Below, one piece after another: positions 15,567-23,988 of a stretch of DNA of 24,150 bases (the first letter of the stretch is position 1; each line of letters opens with the position of its first letter). The notes under the pieces are model-generated. The model searched no databases. It saw only the letters and a program-made list of their open reading frames with translations, and was not told where the DNA came from. Both the position numbers and the translations under genes were made by a program. Source of the DNA: Candidatus Omnitrophota bacterium (GTDB lineage Bacteria > Omnitrophota > Gorgyraeia > JABMRN01 > RBG-13-46-9); contig JADHYL010000004.1 of NCBI GenBank assembly GCA_016782495.1, positions 1 to 24,150 on the forward strand, read 5' to 3'.

Positions 15567-16847
15567 ATGGCCGAAATAAAACCGTTCAGGGGAGTTCTGT
15601 ATAACCCGAAAAAGGTGGATATAGAAAAAGTCGTTACGCCGCCCTACGATGTTATTTCACAAAGCGCGCAAACCCGCTTTTATCGAACCGATAAACACAA
15701 TGCGATAAGGCTCATACTGGGAAAAGAAGAAAAAAAAGACACACCGAACAATAATAGATATACACGCGCGAATATATTTTTAACAAGCTGGTTAAAAGAG
15801 AAAATTTTGGCCAGGGATAAAAAACCGGCGATATACATTTATACCCAGGAATACCTTTATAAGGGCAAAAGAAGAAAAAGATTCGGCTTCATAGCCCTCA
15901 TGAAAATAGAAGATCCGAGAGAAAGCGGCGTTCTGCCGCATGAATATACCCTCCAAAAGCCCAAAGAGGACCGCTTTAATCTCATATCAAAGACCAAGGC
16001 GAACTTAAGCCCTATTTTTAGCCTGTTCGAGGATAAGAAAAACAGCATGAATATATTACTCAAATCTTTCACGAAGAACAAAGAACCTTTGTTTATAACC
16101 GAACAGGAAGGCGTCGTACATAGACTCTGGAGAGCGGATAGCGAAAAGATCATAAAAAAGATAACCGCCGAAATGAACGGCAAAAAAATATTCATAGCGG
16201 ACGGTCACCATAGATACGAGGTAGCTCTGATTTACCGGAACAAAATGCGAAAGAGCGGAGCGTTTACCGGCAGCATGAATTACGTGATGATGTATTTTTC
16301 GAATTTAAGCGAAGGTAACAATCTGACGATACTTTCTACCCATAGGGTCGTAAGGAATATAGAGGGATTTGACGAAAGCGCGATAATCTTTAAGTTAAAA
16401 AAGTACTTTGATGTGAAGAAGACGAGGAGCATCGAAGATTTATTTGAACGTTTGGAAAAACCTACGAGGGAAAAACATGTTTTCGGCATGAACGCGGGTA
16501 AGGGCAAATTTTATCTTTTGGCGCTAAAAAAGAATTTATCGCCGGAAGTGCTTATCGAGTCAGATAAAACGCCTTCGCTAAAGCGGCTTGACGTTACGAT
16601 TCTTCATGAGGTCATAATAAATAAAATATTGTGTATAAAAAATCCTGAAAGTAGTATAAAATATGTGAGAAACGAACTCGACGCTTCTAAGCTCGTAGAA
16701 AGCGGTTTTTACAAAATAGCGTTTTTCCTGCGTCCTACAAAAGTTACCCAGATGAAAAAAATCGCGGAAAAAGGCGAGATGATGCCACAAAAGTCCACAT
16801 ATTTCTACCCGAAACTACTAACAGGGCTTGTGATTAACAAGTTCTAA
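15567..16847 (+). CDS. DUF1015 family protein
   Basis: A 426-residue protein recognised by its start MAEIKPFRGVLYNPKKVDIE, by VVTPPYDVIS soon after, and by the central KKIFIADGHHRYEVALIYRN. These are the signature segments of the DUF1015 family. Members related to SbnI have been linked to serine kinase activity, but most, including this one, have no assigned role. No signal peptide or membrane segment is seen, so it is probably cytoplasmic. It follows the FmdB gene by 4 bp. A heptamer-repeat element begins 3 bp after its stop codon. Confidence 0.88.
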   Translation: MAEIKPFRGVLYNPKKVDIEKVVTPPYDVISQSAQTRFYRTDKHNAIRLILGKEEKKDTPNNNRYTRANIFLTSWLKEKILARDKKPAIYIYTQEYLYKGKRRKRFGFIALMKIEDPRESGVLPHEYTLQKPKEDRFNLISKTKANLSPIFSLFEDKKNSMNILLKSFTKNKEPLFITEQEGVVHRLWRADSEKIIKKITAEMNGKKIFIADGHHRYEVALIYRNKMRKSGAFTGSMNYVMMYFSNLSEGNNLTILSTHRVVRNIEGFDESAIIFKLKKYFDVKKTRSIEDLFERLEKPTREKHVFGMNAGKGKFYLLALKKNLSPEVLIESDKTPSLKRLDVTILHEVIINKILCIKNPESSIKYVRNELDASKLVESGFYKIAFFLRPTKVTQMKKIAEKGEMMPQKSTYFYPKLLTGLVINKF

Positions 16848-16850
16848 ATA

Positions 16851-16934
16851 AGCTATCAGTCGTCAGCCATAAGCCATCAGCTGATTTCAGCTGATAGTCG
16901 CTGAAAGCTGAAAGCTGAAAGCTGAAAGCTGAAA
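16851..16934. repeat. Heptamer inverted repeat abutting the accD start
   Basis: The left side is a degenerate 7-bp series: AGCTATC, AGTCGTC, AGCCATA, AGCCATC, AGCTGAT (16851-16885). The right side is five perfect GCTGAAA units (16900-16934), whose complement is the same type of series. The centre, ATCAGCTGATTTCAGCTGAT, is itself largely self-complementary. The last unit touches the accD ATG. Confidence 0.9.
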
Positions 16935-17777
16935 ATGGCGCTTTTCAGAAAACCGAAATACATAAAAGTTACGGTAGCAAAAAAGAAAAACATACCCGGC
17001 GGTCTTTGGACTAAGTGCGAAGGTTGCGGGGAGATAATCTACAATAAAAAGCTGGAGGAGAACTTCTATGTGTGCCCCAAGTGCAATTTTCATTTTACGC
17101 TGGGCATAAAACAAAGGATCGACACCCTTTTAGATAGGGGAAGTTTTAAGGAATATTACGACGATCTCGAGACGCTTGATCCGCTGGTATTCAGAGGCCC
17201 TAAGACTTATCTGGAAAAGTTAAATCAAGATCAGGCAATCACCGGTCTTAAGGAAGCGGCGATAGTCGGAGAAGGCGCCATAAATAAAAAGAAATGCGCT
17301 TTCGGTTTTACGGATTCAAGATTTATAATGGGCTCTATGGGTTCCGTCGTGGGCGAGAAACTTACCAGGATAATAGAATTCGCAACCGAGAAGGGGCTAC
17401 CCGTAATAATTGTTTCGGGCTCCGGCGGCGGAGCCCGGATGTACGAGGGCATGTTTTCCCTCATGCAGATGGCGAAAACAAGCGCTGCTTTAGCGCGCCA
17501 CTCTCAAAAAGGCGGTTTATATATATCCATTCTTACAAACCCCACAATGGCGGGGGTTCTGGCCAGCTTTGCGTCTTTGGGAGACATCATAATAGCCGAA
17601 CCGAAGGCCCTTATAGGGTTCACCGGGCCGCGTGTCATAGAACAGACTATAAGGCAGAAACTGCCCGCCGGCTTTCAAAGGTCGGAGTTTTTGCTGGAAC
17701 ACGGCCTTATCGATATGGTGGTTAACCGCAAGAGTCTGCGGGAAGTCTTATCGGGTCTATTGGGTTATCTTGGTTAA
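16935..17777 (+). CDS. accD: Acetyl-CoA carboxylase carboxyltransferase beta subunit AccD
   Basis: A 280-residue subunit that, with AccA, transfers CO2 from carboxybiotin to acetyl-CoA, giving malonyl-CoA for fatty acids. The N-terminal zinc ribbon has C28, C31, C47 and C50 (TKCEGCGEIIY, then YVCPKCNFHF). The crotonase-like core shows PVIIVSGSGGGARMYEGMFS and, later, GDIIIAEPKALIGFTGPRVIEQ. The start MALFRKPKYIKV is the normal family N-terminus, so ATG 16935 is firm. No Shine-Dalgarno is present: five GCTGAAA heptamers run right up to the start codon. accA is not in the window. Confidence 0.95.
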   Translation: MALFRKPKYIKVTVAKKKNIPGGLWTKCEGCGEIIYNKKLEENFYVCPKCNFHFTLGIKQRIDTLLDRGSFKEYYDDLETLDPLVFRGPKTYLEKLNQDQAITGLKEAAIVGEGAINKKKCAFGFTDSRFIMGSMGSVVGEKLTRIIEFATEKGLPVIIVSGSGGGARMYEGMFSLMQMAKTSAALARHSQKGGLYISILTNPTMAGVLASFASLGDIIIAEPKALIGFTGPRVIEQTIRQKLPAGFQRSEFLLEHGLIDMVVNRKSLREVLSGLLGYLG

Positions 17778-17793
17778 AATAAAGATGCCAACC

Positions 17794-17840
17794 TTTTCCC
17801 TACCCGGAAGGGAAACCTTTTCCCTTCCGGGTAGGGAAAA
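17794..17840. terminator. Perfect 22-bp hairpin after accD
   Basis: The arms 17794-17815 and 17819-17840 are perfectly complementary with a 3-nt loop. The left arm begins TTTTCCCTACCCGG and the right arm ends GGGTAGGGAAAA. It sits 17 bp after accD and before the promoter of the ABC gene, so a terminator role is reasonable. There is no U-run after the stem apart from the arm bases, so it may instead be a palindromic repeat. Confidence 0.55.
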
Positions 17841-17862
17841 CTAACCTTAACGGATTAAATAG

Positions 17863-17890
17863 TTGATATTTGTTCAGAGTAATATATAAT
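17863..17890 (+). promoter_or_regulatory. Promoter of the ABC ATPase gene, probably leaderless
   Basis: TTGATA (17863-17868), a 16-bp spacer and a perfect TATAAT (17885-17890). Transcription would start near 17897, about six bases before the ATG at 17903, leaving no room for a Shine-Dalgarno. Confidence 0.7.
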
Positions 17891-17902
17891 AAGAATTTAA
17901 TC

Positions 17903-19012
17903 ATGGCACAGGTTAGCCTAAAGAACGTAACGAAGGTTTTTCCGGGTAATGTAGTCGCCGTTAGCGATGTGAACCTTGGTGTCAAAAACAAGGAATTTAT
18001 GGTGCTTCTCGGCCCGTCCGGCTGCGGCAAATCGACTACCTTAAGGATAATCGCAGGCCTTGAAGAAGCTACCCGGGGAGATGTGTATATAGGCGATAAG
18101 CTGGTTAATGACCTTCCTCCGAAAGACAGAAACATCGCAATGGTGTTTCAGAACTACGCGCTCTATCCCCACATGAATGTTTACAATAATATGGCTTTCG
18201 GCCTTAAACTGCGGAAATACCCTAAAAGCGAGATTGACCAAAGGGTAAGGGAGGCCAGCGGCATTCTTGGACTGGACAAGCTTTTGGACAGGAAACCCAG
18301 AGAGTTGTCCGGAGGCCAAAGGCAAAGGGTAGCTGTGGGCAGGGCCATCGTAAGAAAACCCCTGGTGTTTCTATTCGACGAACCCTTGAGTAACCTGGAC
18401 GCAAAAATGAGAGCAGAGATGCGCACGGAACTCAACAGGCTCCACATAAGGCTTCAAACCACAATGATTTACGTTACGCACGACCAGACCGAGGCAATGA
18501 CTTTGGGCTCGAGAATCGTTGTCATGAACGACGGCGTAATCCAACAGATCGACACGCCGACAACTATTTATGACAGGCCGGTCAATAAATTCGTGGCCGG
18601 TTTCATAGGAAGCCCGCCGATGAATTTTCTTAACGGCAAGATTATAAAAAAGGACTCATCGGTTTATTTCTTAGAAACAGGCGGGAGGATCAAGGTTAAG
18701 GTTGTAAACGAAATGGTGCCGAAACTTTCTCCATATGCGGATAAAGATATTATATTCGGCATTCGGGGCGAAGACATATATGACAAACTTTTTGTTTCGG
18801 AATCTTCGCCGGACAACACCGTCACCCTGGCCTGCGAGGTTGTTGAGCCCCTCGGAAGCGAGGTCTACCTCCATCTTTCAACAGGAAAGCATCAGATAAT
18901 CGCAAAAGTAGGCGGCCATGACAATCCGCCCATTAATCAGGACATGGATCTCGTTTTCGACATGAGCAAGGTTCATTTCTTTGATAAGGATACCGAAAAA
19001 ATCATAGTTTAA
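17903..19012 (+). CDS. Sugar-type ABC transporter ATPase (MalK/UgpC/MsmK family)
   Basis: A 369-residue ATPase. ATG 17903 (MAQVSLKNVTKVF) is the normal family start; an in-frame ATG at 17870 lies inside the promoter. It has Walker A GPSGCGKST (37-45), Q-loop VFQNYALYPHM (81-91), signature LSGGQRQRVAVGRAI (135-149), Walker B LVFLFDEP (154-161), D-loop SNLDAKM and H-loop H193. Residues from about 235 on form the C-terminal OB/TOBE regulatory domain (GIRGEDIYD), typical of CUT1 sugar importers. No permease or binding protein gene is nearby, so it may serve several transporters encoded elsewhere, as MsmX does in Bacillus. Substrate cannot be told from sequence. Confidence 0.92.
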   Translation: MAQVSLKNVTKVFPGNVVAVSDVNLGVKNKEFMVLLGPSGCGKSTTLRIIAGLEEATRGDVYIGDKLVNDLPPKDRNIAMVFQNYALYPHMNVYNNMAFGLKLRKYPKSEIDQRVREASGILGLDKLLDRKPRELSGGQRQRVAVGRAIVRKPLVFLFDEPLSNLDAKMRAEMRTELNRLHIRLQTTMIYVTHDQTEAMTLGSRIVVMNDGVIQQIDTPTTIYDRPVNKFVAGFIGSPPMNFLNGKIIKKDSSVYFLETGGRIKVKVVNEMVPKLSPYADKDIIFGIRGEDIYDKLFVSESSPDNTVTLACEVVEPLGSEVYLHLSTGKHQIIAKVGGHDNPPINQDMDLVFDMSKVHFFDKDTEKIIV

Positions 19013-19033
19013 CGACTCTCCCTATATATCCCT

Positions 19034-20455
19034 ATGGGGCATACTAAAATCAAGAACCTTATCGGCATAATCTCACTTTTAGCGTGGATAGCCTCTATAA
19101 TTTTTGCGAAACCCCTAAAAGACGCCTTTCTTTTAAGTGCGGATAATTTTACTCTCGCCTCAAAAATTTTTCTCTTATTCCTTAGCATCCCGATATTTTT
19201 TATAAATCTCGCGCTGGGCATTTCTTTCGGCCTGCCGATATTCTTTATAACGGCGTTACTTTTGGTTAGATTGCCCGGTCCCGGCATATGCGGTGTTCCG
19301 CTGGCCGCTTTTGCTCTGACAAGTTTCGCCGGCTACAGGTTAAACAGGGTTTTTCTTAACGAAACAAAGGTAATGGAAGTGAGGAAAGAAAAAGAGGACG
19401 AGGAGATAAATTTGCTGAAGGACGACATAAGGTCCCATGAAAACCAAAGCGAAAGAATGAGGAGCTCTCTCGAGAAAGTTACGAATCTGAAGAATGTTAT
19501 CGAGAAGTACAGTTACACCCTTTCGGAGGACGAGATCCTGGATCTAATTATCGAGAACTCTTTTGGATTATTCCAGAGCGCGGACCGCGTTTTACTTTAT
19601 CTGGTTGATACCCAAAAACGGGAGCTGAAATTGGCGCGCGCGAAAAAGAGGGATTCAAAGCTTTCCGCGAAAAGTAAAAAAGGCGACATATTTGACCGCT
19701 GGGTATTGAAACACAGGCTGTCTCTTATCGTAGAGGACATACACAAAGACTTCAGGTTCTCCCTGGACAAAGAGGAGCTCGAGGATGGGTTTACCTCGCT
19801 TATAAGCACGCCCCTTACAAGCGAAAACAAAATTTTGGGGATACTGCGAATCGATAGCCTAAACCCTGACAGGTTTTCGCAGTCCGATATACGCTTTTTA
19901 GATATAATGGCGGACTTATCAGCTGTGTCTTTGCAGAACGCATCCCTTTACAAGAAGGTCGAGGATCTGGCGATACACGACAGCCTCACCGGCCTTTATG
20001 TCCACAAATATTTTACGGAAAGGCTTAACGACGAGATCAAGAGATCTTTAAGAAATAACAGAGACTTTTCTCTTATAATGTGCGATCTGGATAATTTCAA
20101 GGATTATAACGACAAATACGGTCATAATGCCGGGGACCTTGTGTTAAAACACGTTTCTTCCATATTAAAATCTCTGACAAGACCGGGCGACGTGGCTTCA
20201 AGGTACGGCGGCGAGGAGTTTATGCTGCTTATTTTAAATAAAAACAAGGAGGAAGCTCTTGAGATTGCAGAAGAGCTAAGGCAGAAGATAAAAGATACGC
20301 CGCTCATATTAAGAAGGGAAGAAACGCATATTACCGTCTCAATAGGCGTTGCGTCATGCCCGAAGGAGACAAGATTCGCGGATGAGCTTTTAAAATTGGT
20401 CGATGCCAGGCTTTATAACGCCAAAAAAACCGGAAAAAACAAAGTATGCGCATAA
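19034..20455 (+). CDS. Membrane GAF-GGDEF diguanylate cyclase (first of pair)
   Basis: A 473-residue protein likely to make c-di-GMP from two GTP. Hydrophobic segments occur at about 8-25, 43-62, 64-80 and 84-100. A coiled coil follows at 110-155, then a GAF-type sensor (about 160-305, with HRLSLIVEDIHKDFRF and ISTPLTSENKILGILRIDS). The GGDEF domain (about 312-473) has DSLTGLYVHKYF, CDLDNFKDYND, the active-site GGEEF (392-396) and an inhibitory RxxD, RPGD, five residues before it (383-386). The enzyme should be active and feedback-inhibited. ATG 19034 lacks a visible RBS; it lies 21 bp after the ABC gene and may be read from the same promoter. Confidence 0.9.
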   Translation: MGHTKIKNLIGIISLLAWIASIIFAKPLKDAFLLSADNFTLASKIFLLFLSIPIFFINLALGISFGLPIFFITALLLVRLPGPGICGVPLAAFALTSFAGYRLNRVFLNETKVMEVRKEKEDEEINLLKDDIRSHENQSERMRSSLEKVTNLKNVIEKYSYTLSEDEILDLIIENSFGLFQSADRVLLYLVDTQKRELKLARAKKRDSKLSAKSKKGDIFDRWVLKHRLSLIVEDIHKDFRFSLDKEELEDGFTSLISTPLTSENKILGILRIDSLNPDRFSQSDIRFLDIMADLSAVSLQNASLYKKVEDLAIHDSLTGLYVHKYFTERLNDEIKRSLRNNRDFSLIMCDLDNFKDYNDKYGHNAGDLVLKHVSSILKSLTRPGDVASRYGGEEFMLLILNKNKEEALEIAEELRQKIKDTPLILRREETHITVSIGVASCPKETRFADELLKLVDARLYNAKKTGKNKVCA

Positions 20456-21681
20456 GAAGATTTATAATTCTTCCCGTTCTGGCTACCGTTTTTTATCTGG
20501 CGATTTCACATGCTTATAAAATAAATGTCAACGACTCAGTATTATTAATTTCGTTTTTTTGGCTTTTGTCAGCCATGATAAAATTCGGCGAATATATTTT
20601 GGAGCAGGAAGAAGGCTCGTTAAAAAAAGAATTGGAAGATAAAAGAGAACAGAAGAAAGGTCTGTCGGGCCGGCTGGAGAGCATAAAACGGGAAAAAATA
20701 TATCTCGAAGAGAAACTCTTGGACCTTTCCAAGCTTTACACCATCACCAAGGAGATGTCTTTTAACGTGAGGTTCAGGGATCTCTTTGAGTCGCTGACGG
20801 ATTTTTTGGAAAGTAATTTTGCATTCGGAAAATTCAGCATCATATTTCTGAAACGGGAAGACGAAAAAGGACGGATAGACAGAATTTACGAAATCAGCCA
20901 GGCGCGCAAAGGATATATCGAAGAGACTGAACTTATGCGAAACCTCACCGCAAAAGTCAGGGAATCAAGGATGCAAATTTTTCTGGAAGAAGAGAAGGAG
21001 TTATCCGAACTCGGTTTTGGCAAAGACATAAAAAATGTTCTTGCGATTCCGCTTTTATTTCGGAAGAAAATAATCGCCATTTCGATTATAGAAAATATCA
21101 AGATAGGGGATTATAATAAATTCCTGATACTTGTTCCGCAAATAACTCTGCACATAGAAAGGATAAATCTCTTTGACAGCGTGGAAATGCTTTCGATCAC
21201 CGACGGCCTTACGGAAACATACCTAAGGCGATATTTTCTCGAGAGGCTCAAAGAGGAAATCCACCGCTCAAAAGAATCAAAAATGAATCTATCCTTTATT
21301 ATGACGGACCTTGACCATTTTAAAAACTGTAACGACACTTACGGCCACCTCGTGGGAGACGTTATCCTGAAAGAGGTGGCCGACACCTTTAAAAAGAACG
21401 TGAGGGAAATAGACCTTATCGCCAGGTACGGCGGCGAGGAGTTTTGCATACTTCTCCCTGAGACAGACAAGGACGGCGCGGCAATCGTCGCCGAAAGAAT
21501 AAGGCAGGCAGTCGAGGCGCGCGTTATAAAGGCGTACGATGAGTCCGTCAGGATGACCGTGAGCATGGGTATAAGCTCTTTTCCCGGAGATTCGGAAAGG
21601 CTGGACGGGCTCATAGAGAAAGCGGATAAAGCCCTTTACGAGGCGAAAGGACAGGGAAGGAACAGGGTCTCTTTGGCTTAG
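20446..21681 (+). CDS. Membrane GGDEF diguanylate cyclase (second of pair)
   Basis: A 411-residue protein. Two short hydrophobic segments (4-23 and 30-46) anchor it. A charged coiled coil (50-95) leads into a degenerate GAF-like sensor (about 96-243, with LAIPLLFRKKIIAISIIENI). The GGDEF domain (about 248-411) has SITDGLTETYLRRYF, TDLDHFKNCNDTYGH, GGEEF (329-333) and the I-site REID (320-323). Catalytic and inhibitory sites both look intact. It overlaps the preceding cyclase by 10 bp. The two share architecture but are clearly divergent, so any duplication is old. I see no EAL or HD-GYP partner in the window. Confidence 0.9.
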   Translation: MRIRRFIILPVLATVFYLAISHAYKINVNDSVLLISFFWLLSAMIKFGEYILEQEEGSLKKELEDKREQKKGLSGRLESIKREKIYLEEKLLDLSKLYTITKEMSFNVRFRDLFESLTDFLESNFAFGKFSIIFLKREDEKGRIDRIYEISQARKGYIEETELMRNLTAKVRESRMQIFLEEEKELSELGFGKDIKNVLAIPLLFRKKIIAISIIENIKIGDYNKFLILVPQITLHIERINLFDSVEMLSITDGLTETYLRRYFLERLKEEIHRSKESKMNLSFIMTDLDHFKNCNDTYGHLVGDVILKEVADTFKKNVREIDLIARYGGEEFCILLPETDKDGAAIVAERIRQAVEARVIKAYDESVRMTVSMGISSFPGDSERLDGLIEKADKALYEAKGQGRNRVSLA

Positions 21682-21695
21682 CTAAAAAAAGACTA

Positions 21696-21724
21696 TTGAG
21701 ACCGAAGGCATCTTGTGTTATACT
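21696..21724 (+). promoter_or_regulatory. Promoter of lptD, probably leaderless
   Basis: TTGAGA (21696-21701), a 17-bp spacer and TATACT (21719-21724). The start of transcription would be near 21731, about six bases before the ATG at 21737. Confidence 0.7.
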
Positions 21725-21736
21725 GGCCATAATATT

Positions 21737-23887
21737 ATGAAATGTATACGTTTTATACTTATTTTTGTCTTTCTATTTGCGCACATTTCCCTGCCAGAAA
21801 CAAGAGCTTCCGAAGAAGACCTTCTGAATAGTCTAAAAACATCCGACGCCCCCGTTATCGTAAAGGGGGATAAGGTCGAGTATTTCCGGGACGAGAAAAA
21901 AGTCGTCGGAGAAGGGGATGTCTCTATTTCATACGGCGATGTAAAATTGGAATGCGACAAGATCATAGTCTACACGGACACCAAGGAAGCTATATGCGAA
22001 GGTAACGTAAGGATTTCCCAGCCGGGAGCCTCGTTCGAAAGCGACAAGGTAAATTATAATTTTTCCGAAAAAAAAGGATACGCGATAGAAAGCGATATAA
22101 AAATAAAACCTTTCTACGGCGAGGCAAAGAGGCTCGAGCAGAAAGGCGAAAAGCAGTTTGAAATCGAAAGAGGCTATATAACAACCTGCGACCTGGAAAA
22201 ACCGCACTACAGGATCCAGGCCAAGGAGGTGCGCATTTTCCTCGGCAGGAAAATTGTCGCAAAACATATTTTGTTTTACGTCGGAAATATCCCCATCCTG
22301 TACATGCCTATATACGTTCAGCCGCTTAACGAGAAGTTTCCCGAAGTCACCATAGTCCCGGGCAGGACGAGTGATTGGGGTTATTACGCGCTTACCGCCT
22401 GGAGATATTATCTTAATGACAACGCGAAAGGGTTCATAAATCTGGATTACAGAGAGAAAAAGGGCCTCGCTGAGGGCATCGATTATCAATTCAATACCAA
22501 GGAGCTCGGTTCTGGTATGGCGCGATTTTATTATACCCGCGAAAACGATGATTTAACGATTAACAAAACCGGAAAAGCGGACAACCGCTGGAGAATACAG
22601 TACAGGCACAACCTCAATTTGCCGGAAGATACGACATGCACCATAGAAATTAATAAGCTAAGCGACAGGGACATGATAAAGGATTATCTCTACAGGGAGT
22701 ATGAGGATAACCCCATGCCGGATAATTACATTTTAGTGGAAACTGCGAAACCGAATTACATATTTAGCGTCCTGGCAAGAAAAAGACTGGATAATTTTTT
22801 CACCGTTGTCGAGAGATTGCCCGAAGCCAAGCTGGAAGTCAATAGCCAGCAACTCTGGAATACAAATTTTTATTATTTTAGCCAGAGCTCCGCCACAAAT
22901 TTTATTAAAAGATACGACGAAGTTGAAAACCGTTCTGCCGAAGAGGCGATAAGAATGGATACTTTTCAAAAGCTTTCTTACGCCGCGAAGCTTTTAAGAT
23001 TTTTATACGTAACACCGTTTATTGCAACGCGCCAGACGTTCTATTCCCAGAACAGATGGGAGGACCCCTCCCAGCTAAGAAGCATTTATGAAGGCGGAGC
23101 CGATGTGAGTACAAAATTCTATAAAGTATTTGACATAGAATCGAATTTTTTGGGTCTGGATTTACATAAACTAAGGCACATAATAACGCCGCAGGTAGGG
23201 TATCTAACCAGGCACCAGCCCACGATTTCGCCGGAAAACCTGCATCAGTTCGACGAGATAGACGCTATAGACACTTACAACGGTTTCAGCCTTTTTTTGG
23301 AAAATAAACTTCAAACGAAAAGGCCGGAAGGCGATTCGATGAAAACGGTGGACTTAGCCAGGTTTGTCGTGAGCACAGACTATATGTTCAGGTTAAAGAA
23401 AAAAAGTATCGAATCTAAAGGTGAAGGCAAATTCGGAGATATATGGCTAAAATTGGAGCTATGGCCGTATTCATGGTTTCACGTGGATTCCGACATGACT
23501 TTAAACCACAAAAACTGCAACGTTAATTCAGCCAATATCGACGCATATTTTAATTTGGGTGAGAAATTCACTTTGGGAGTAGGGCACCGTTACGAATCCA
23601 CGGACAGCGGAAAAACAAGCCAGCTTACCGGTGAAATGTATTATAACATTAACGATGACTGGAAGGTTAAGGTTTACGAGCGCTTCGACTTCGCCAGCCA
23701 GAAATGGGAGGAACAGGAATATACCATATTTAAGAGCCTCCACTGCTGGGAAGCGGAGCTTACTTTTAACATAAGAGAAGACGATTATACCACCTGGCTA
23801 GTGTTCAGGTTGAAGGCATTCCCAGAAATACCAATAGGTCTCTTCAAGACCACTTACCACAGGCCCTACCCCGGCGGAAGACGATAA
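21737..23887 (+). CDS. lptD: LPS assembly outer-membrane protein LptD
   Basis: A 716-residue outer-membrane protein that inserts LPS into the outer leaflet. ATG 21737 gives a clean signal peptide, MKCIRFILIFVFLFAHISLP, cut after about residue 24; an in-frame ATG at 21713 lies in the promoter. Residues about 35-165 are an OstA/LptA-like jellyroll (VIVKGDKVEYFRDEKKVVGE, then IICEGNVRIS-type repeats). The rest is the LptD barrel, beginning near FYVGNIPILYMPIYVQPL and continuing as strands rich in alternating aromatic residues to PGGRR. Few cysteines are present, so disulfides like those of E. coli LptD are uncertain. Its presence implies a Gram-negative envelope with LPS. It has its own promoter. 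Confidence 0.9.
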   Translation: MKCIRFILIFVFLFAHISLPETRASEEDLLNSLKTSDAPVIVKGDKVEYFRDEKKVVGEGDVSISYGDVKLECDKIIVYTDTKEAICEGNVRISQPGASFESDKVNYNFSEKKGYAIESDIKIKPFYGEAKRLEQKGEKQFEIERGYITTCDLEKPHYRIQAKEVRIFLGRKIVAKHILFYVGNIPILYMPIYVQPLNEKFPEVTIVPGRTSDWGYYALTAWRYYLNDNAKGFINLDYREKKGLAEGIDYQFNTKELGSGMARFYYTRENDDLTINKTGKADNRWRIQYRHNLNLPEDTTCTIEINKLSDRDMIKDYLYREYEDNPMPDNYILVETAKPNYIFSVLARKRLDNFFTVVERLPEAKLEVNSQQLWNTNFYYFSQSSATNFIKRYDEVENRSAEEAIRMDTFQKLSYAAKLLRFLYVTPFIATRQTFYSQNRWEDPSQLRSIYEGGADVSTKFYKVFDIESNFLGLDLHKLRHIITPQVGYLTRHQPTISPENLHQFDEIDAIDTYNGFSLFLENKLQTKRPEGDSMKTVDLARFVVSTDYMFRLKKKSIESKGEGKFGDIWLKLELWPYSWFHVDSDMTLNHKNCNVNSANIDAYFNLGEKFTLGVGHRYESTDSGKTSQLTGEMYYNINDDWKVKVYERFDFASQKWEEQEYTIFKSLHCWEAELTFNIREDDYTTWLVFRLKAFPEIPIGLFKTTYHRPYPGGRR

Positions 23888-23896
23888 ACATAGTGG

Positions 23897-23977
23897 GTAG
23901 AGCCCCTCCGGCTCGCCCCACGGCGCTCGCCTCGCGGGAAGCCGCGGGAAGCCGCGGGCAAGCACAGGGGGTTCTAC
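23897..23977. repeat. GC-rich inverted element after lptD, related to the gspJ insert
   Basis: The ends GTAGAGCCCC (23897-23906) and GGGGTTCTAC (23968-23977) pair at 9 of 10. The interior has CGGCGCTCGCC and tandem CCGCGGGAAG units. These are the reverse complements of GGCGAGCGCCG and CTTCCCGCGG found in the gspJ leader element at 6615-6686. Confidence 0.75.
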
Positions 23978-23988
23978 GGCTCAAATCT

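Noticed and set aside
16851..16934. Heptamer array as a CRISPR or satellite array
   Set aside because: The unit is 7 bp without spacers and forms an inverted-arm hairpin, which does not fit CRISPR.
17294..17725. A 143-residue open frame on the + strand in another frame of accD
   Set aside because: It overlaps accD fully. The accD frame carries the conserved protein, while this frame is Arg/His-rich without a family.
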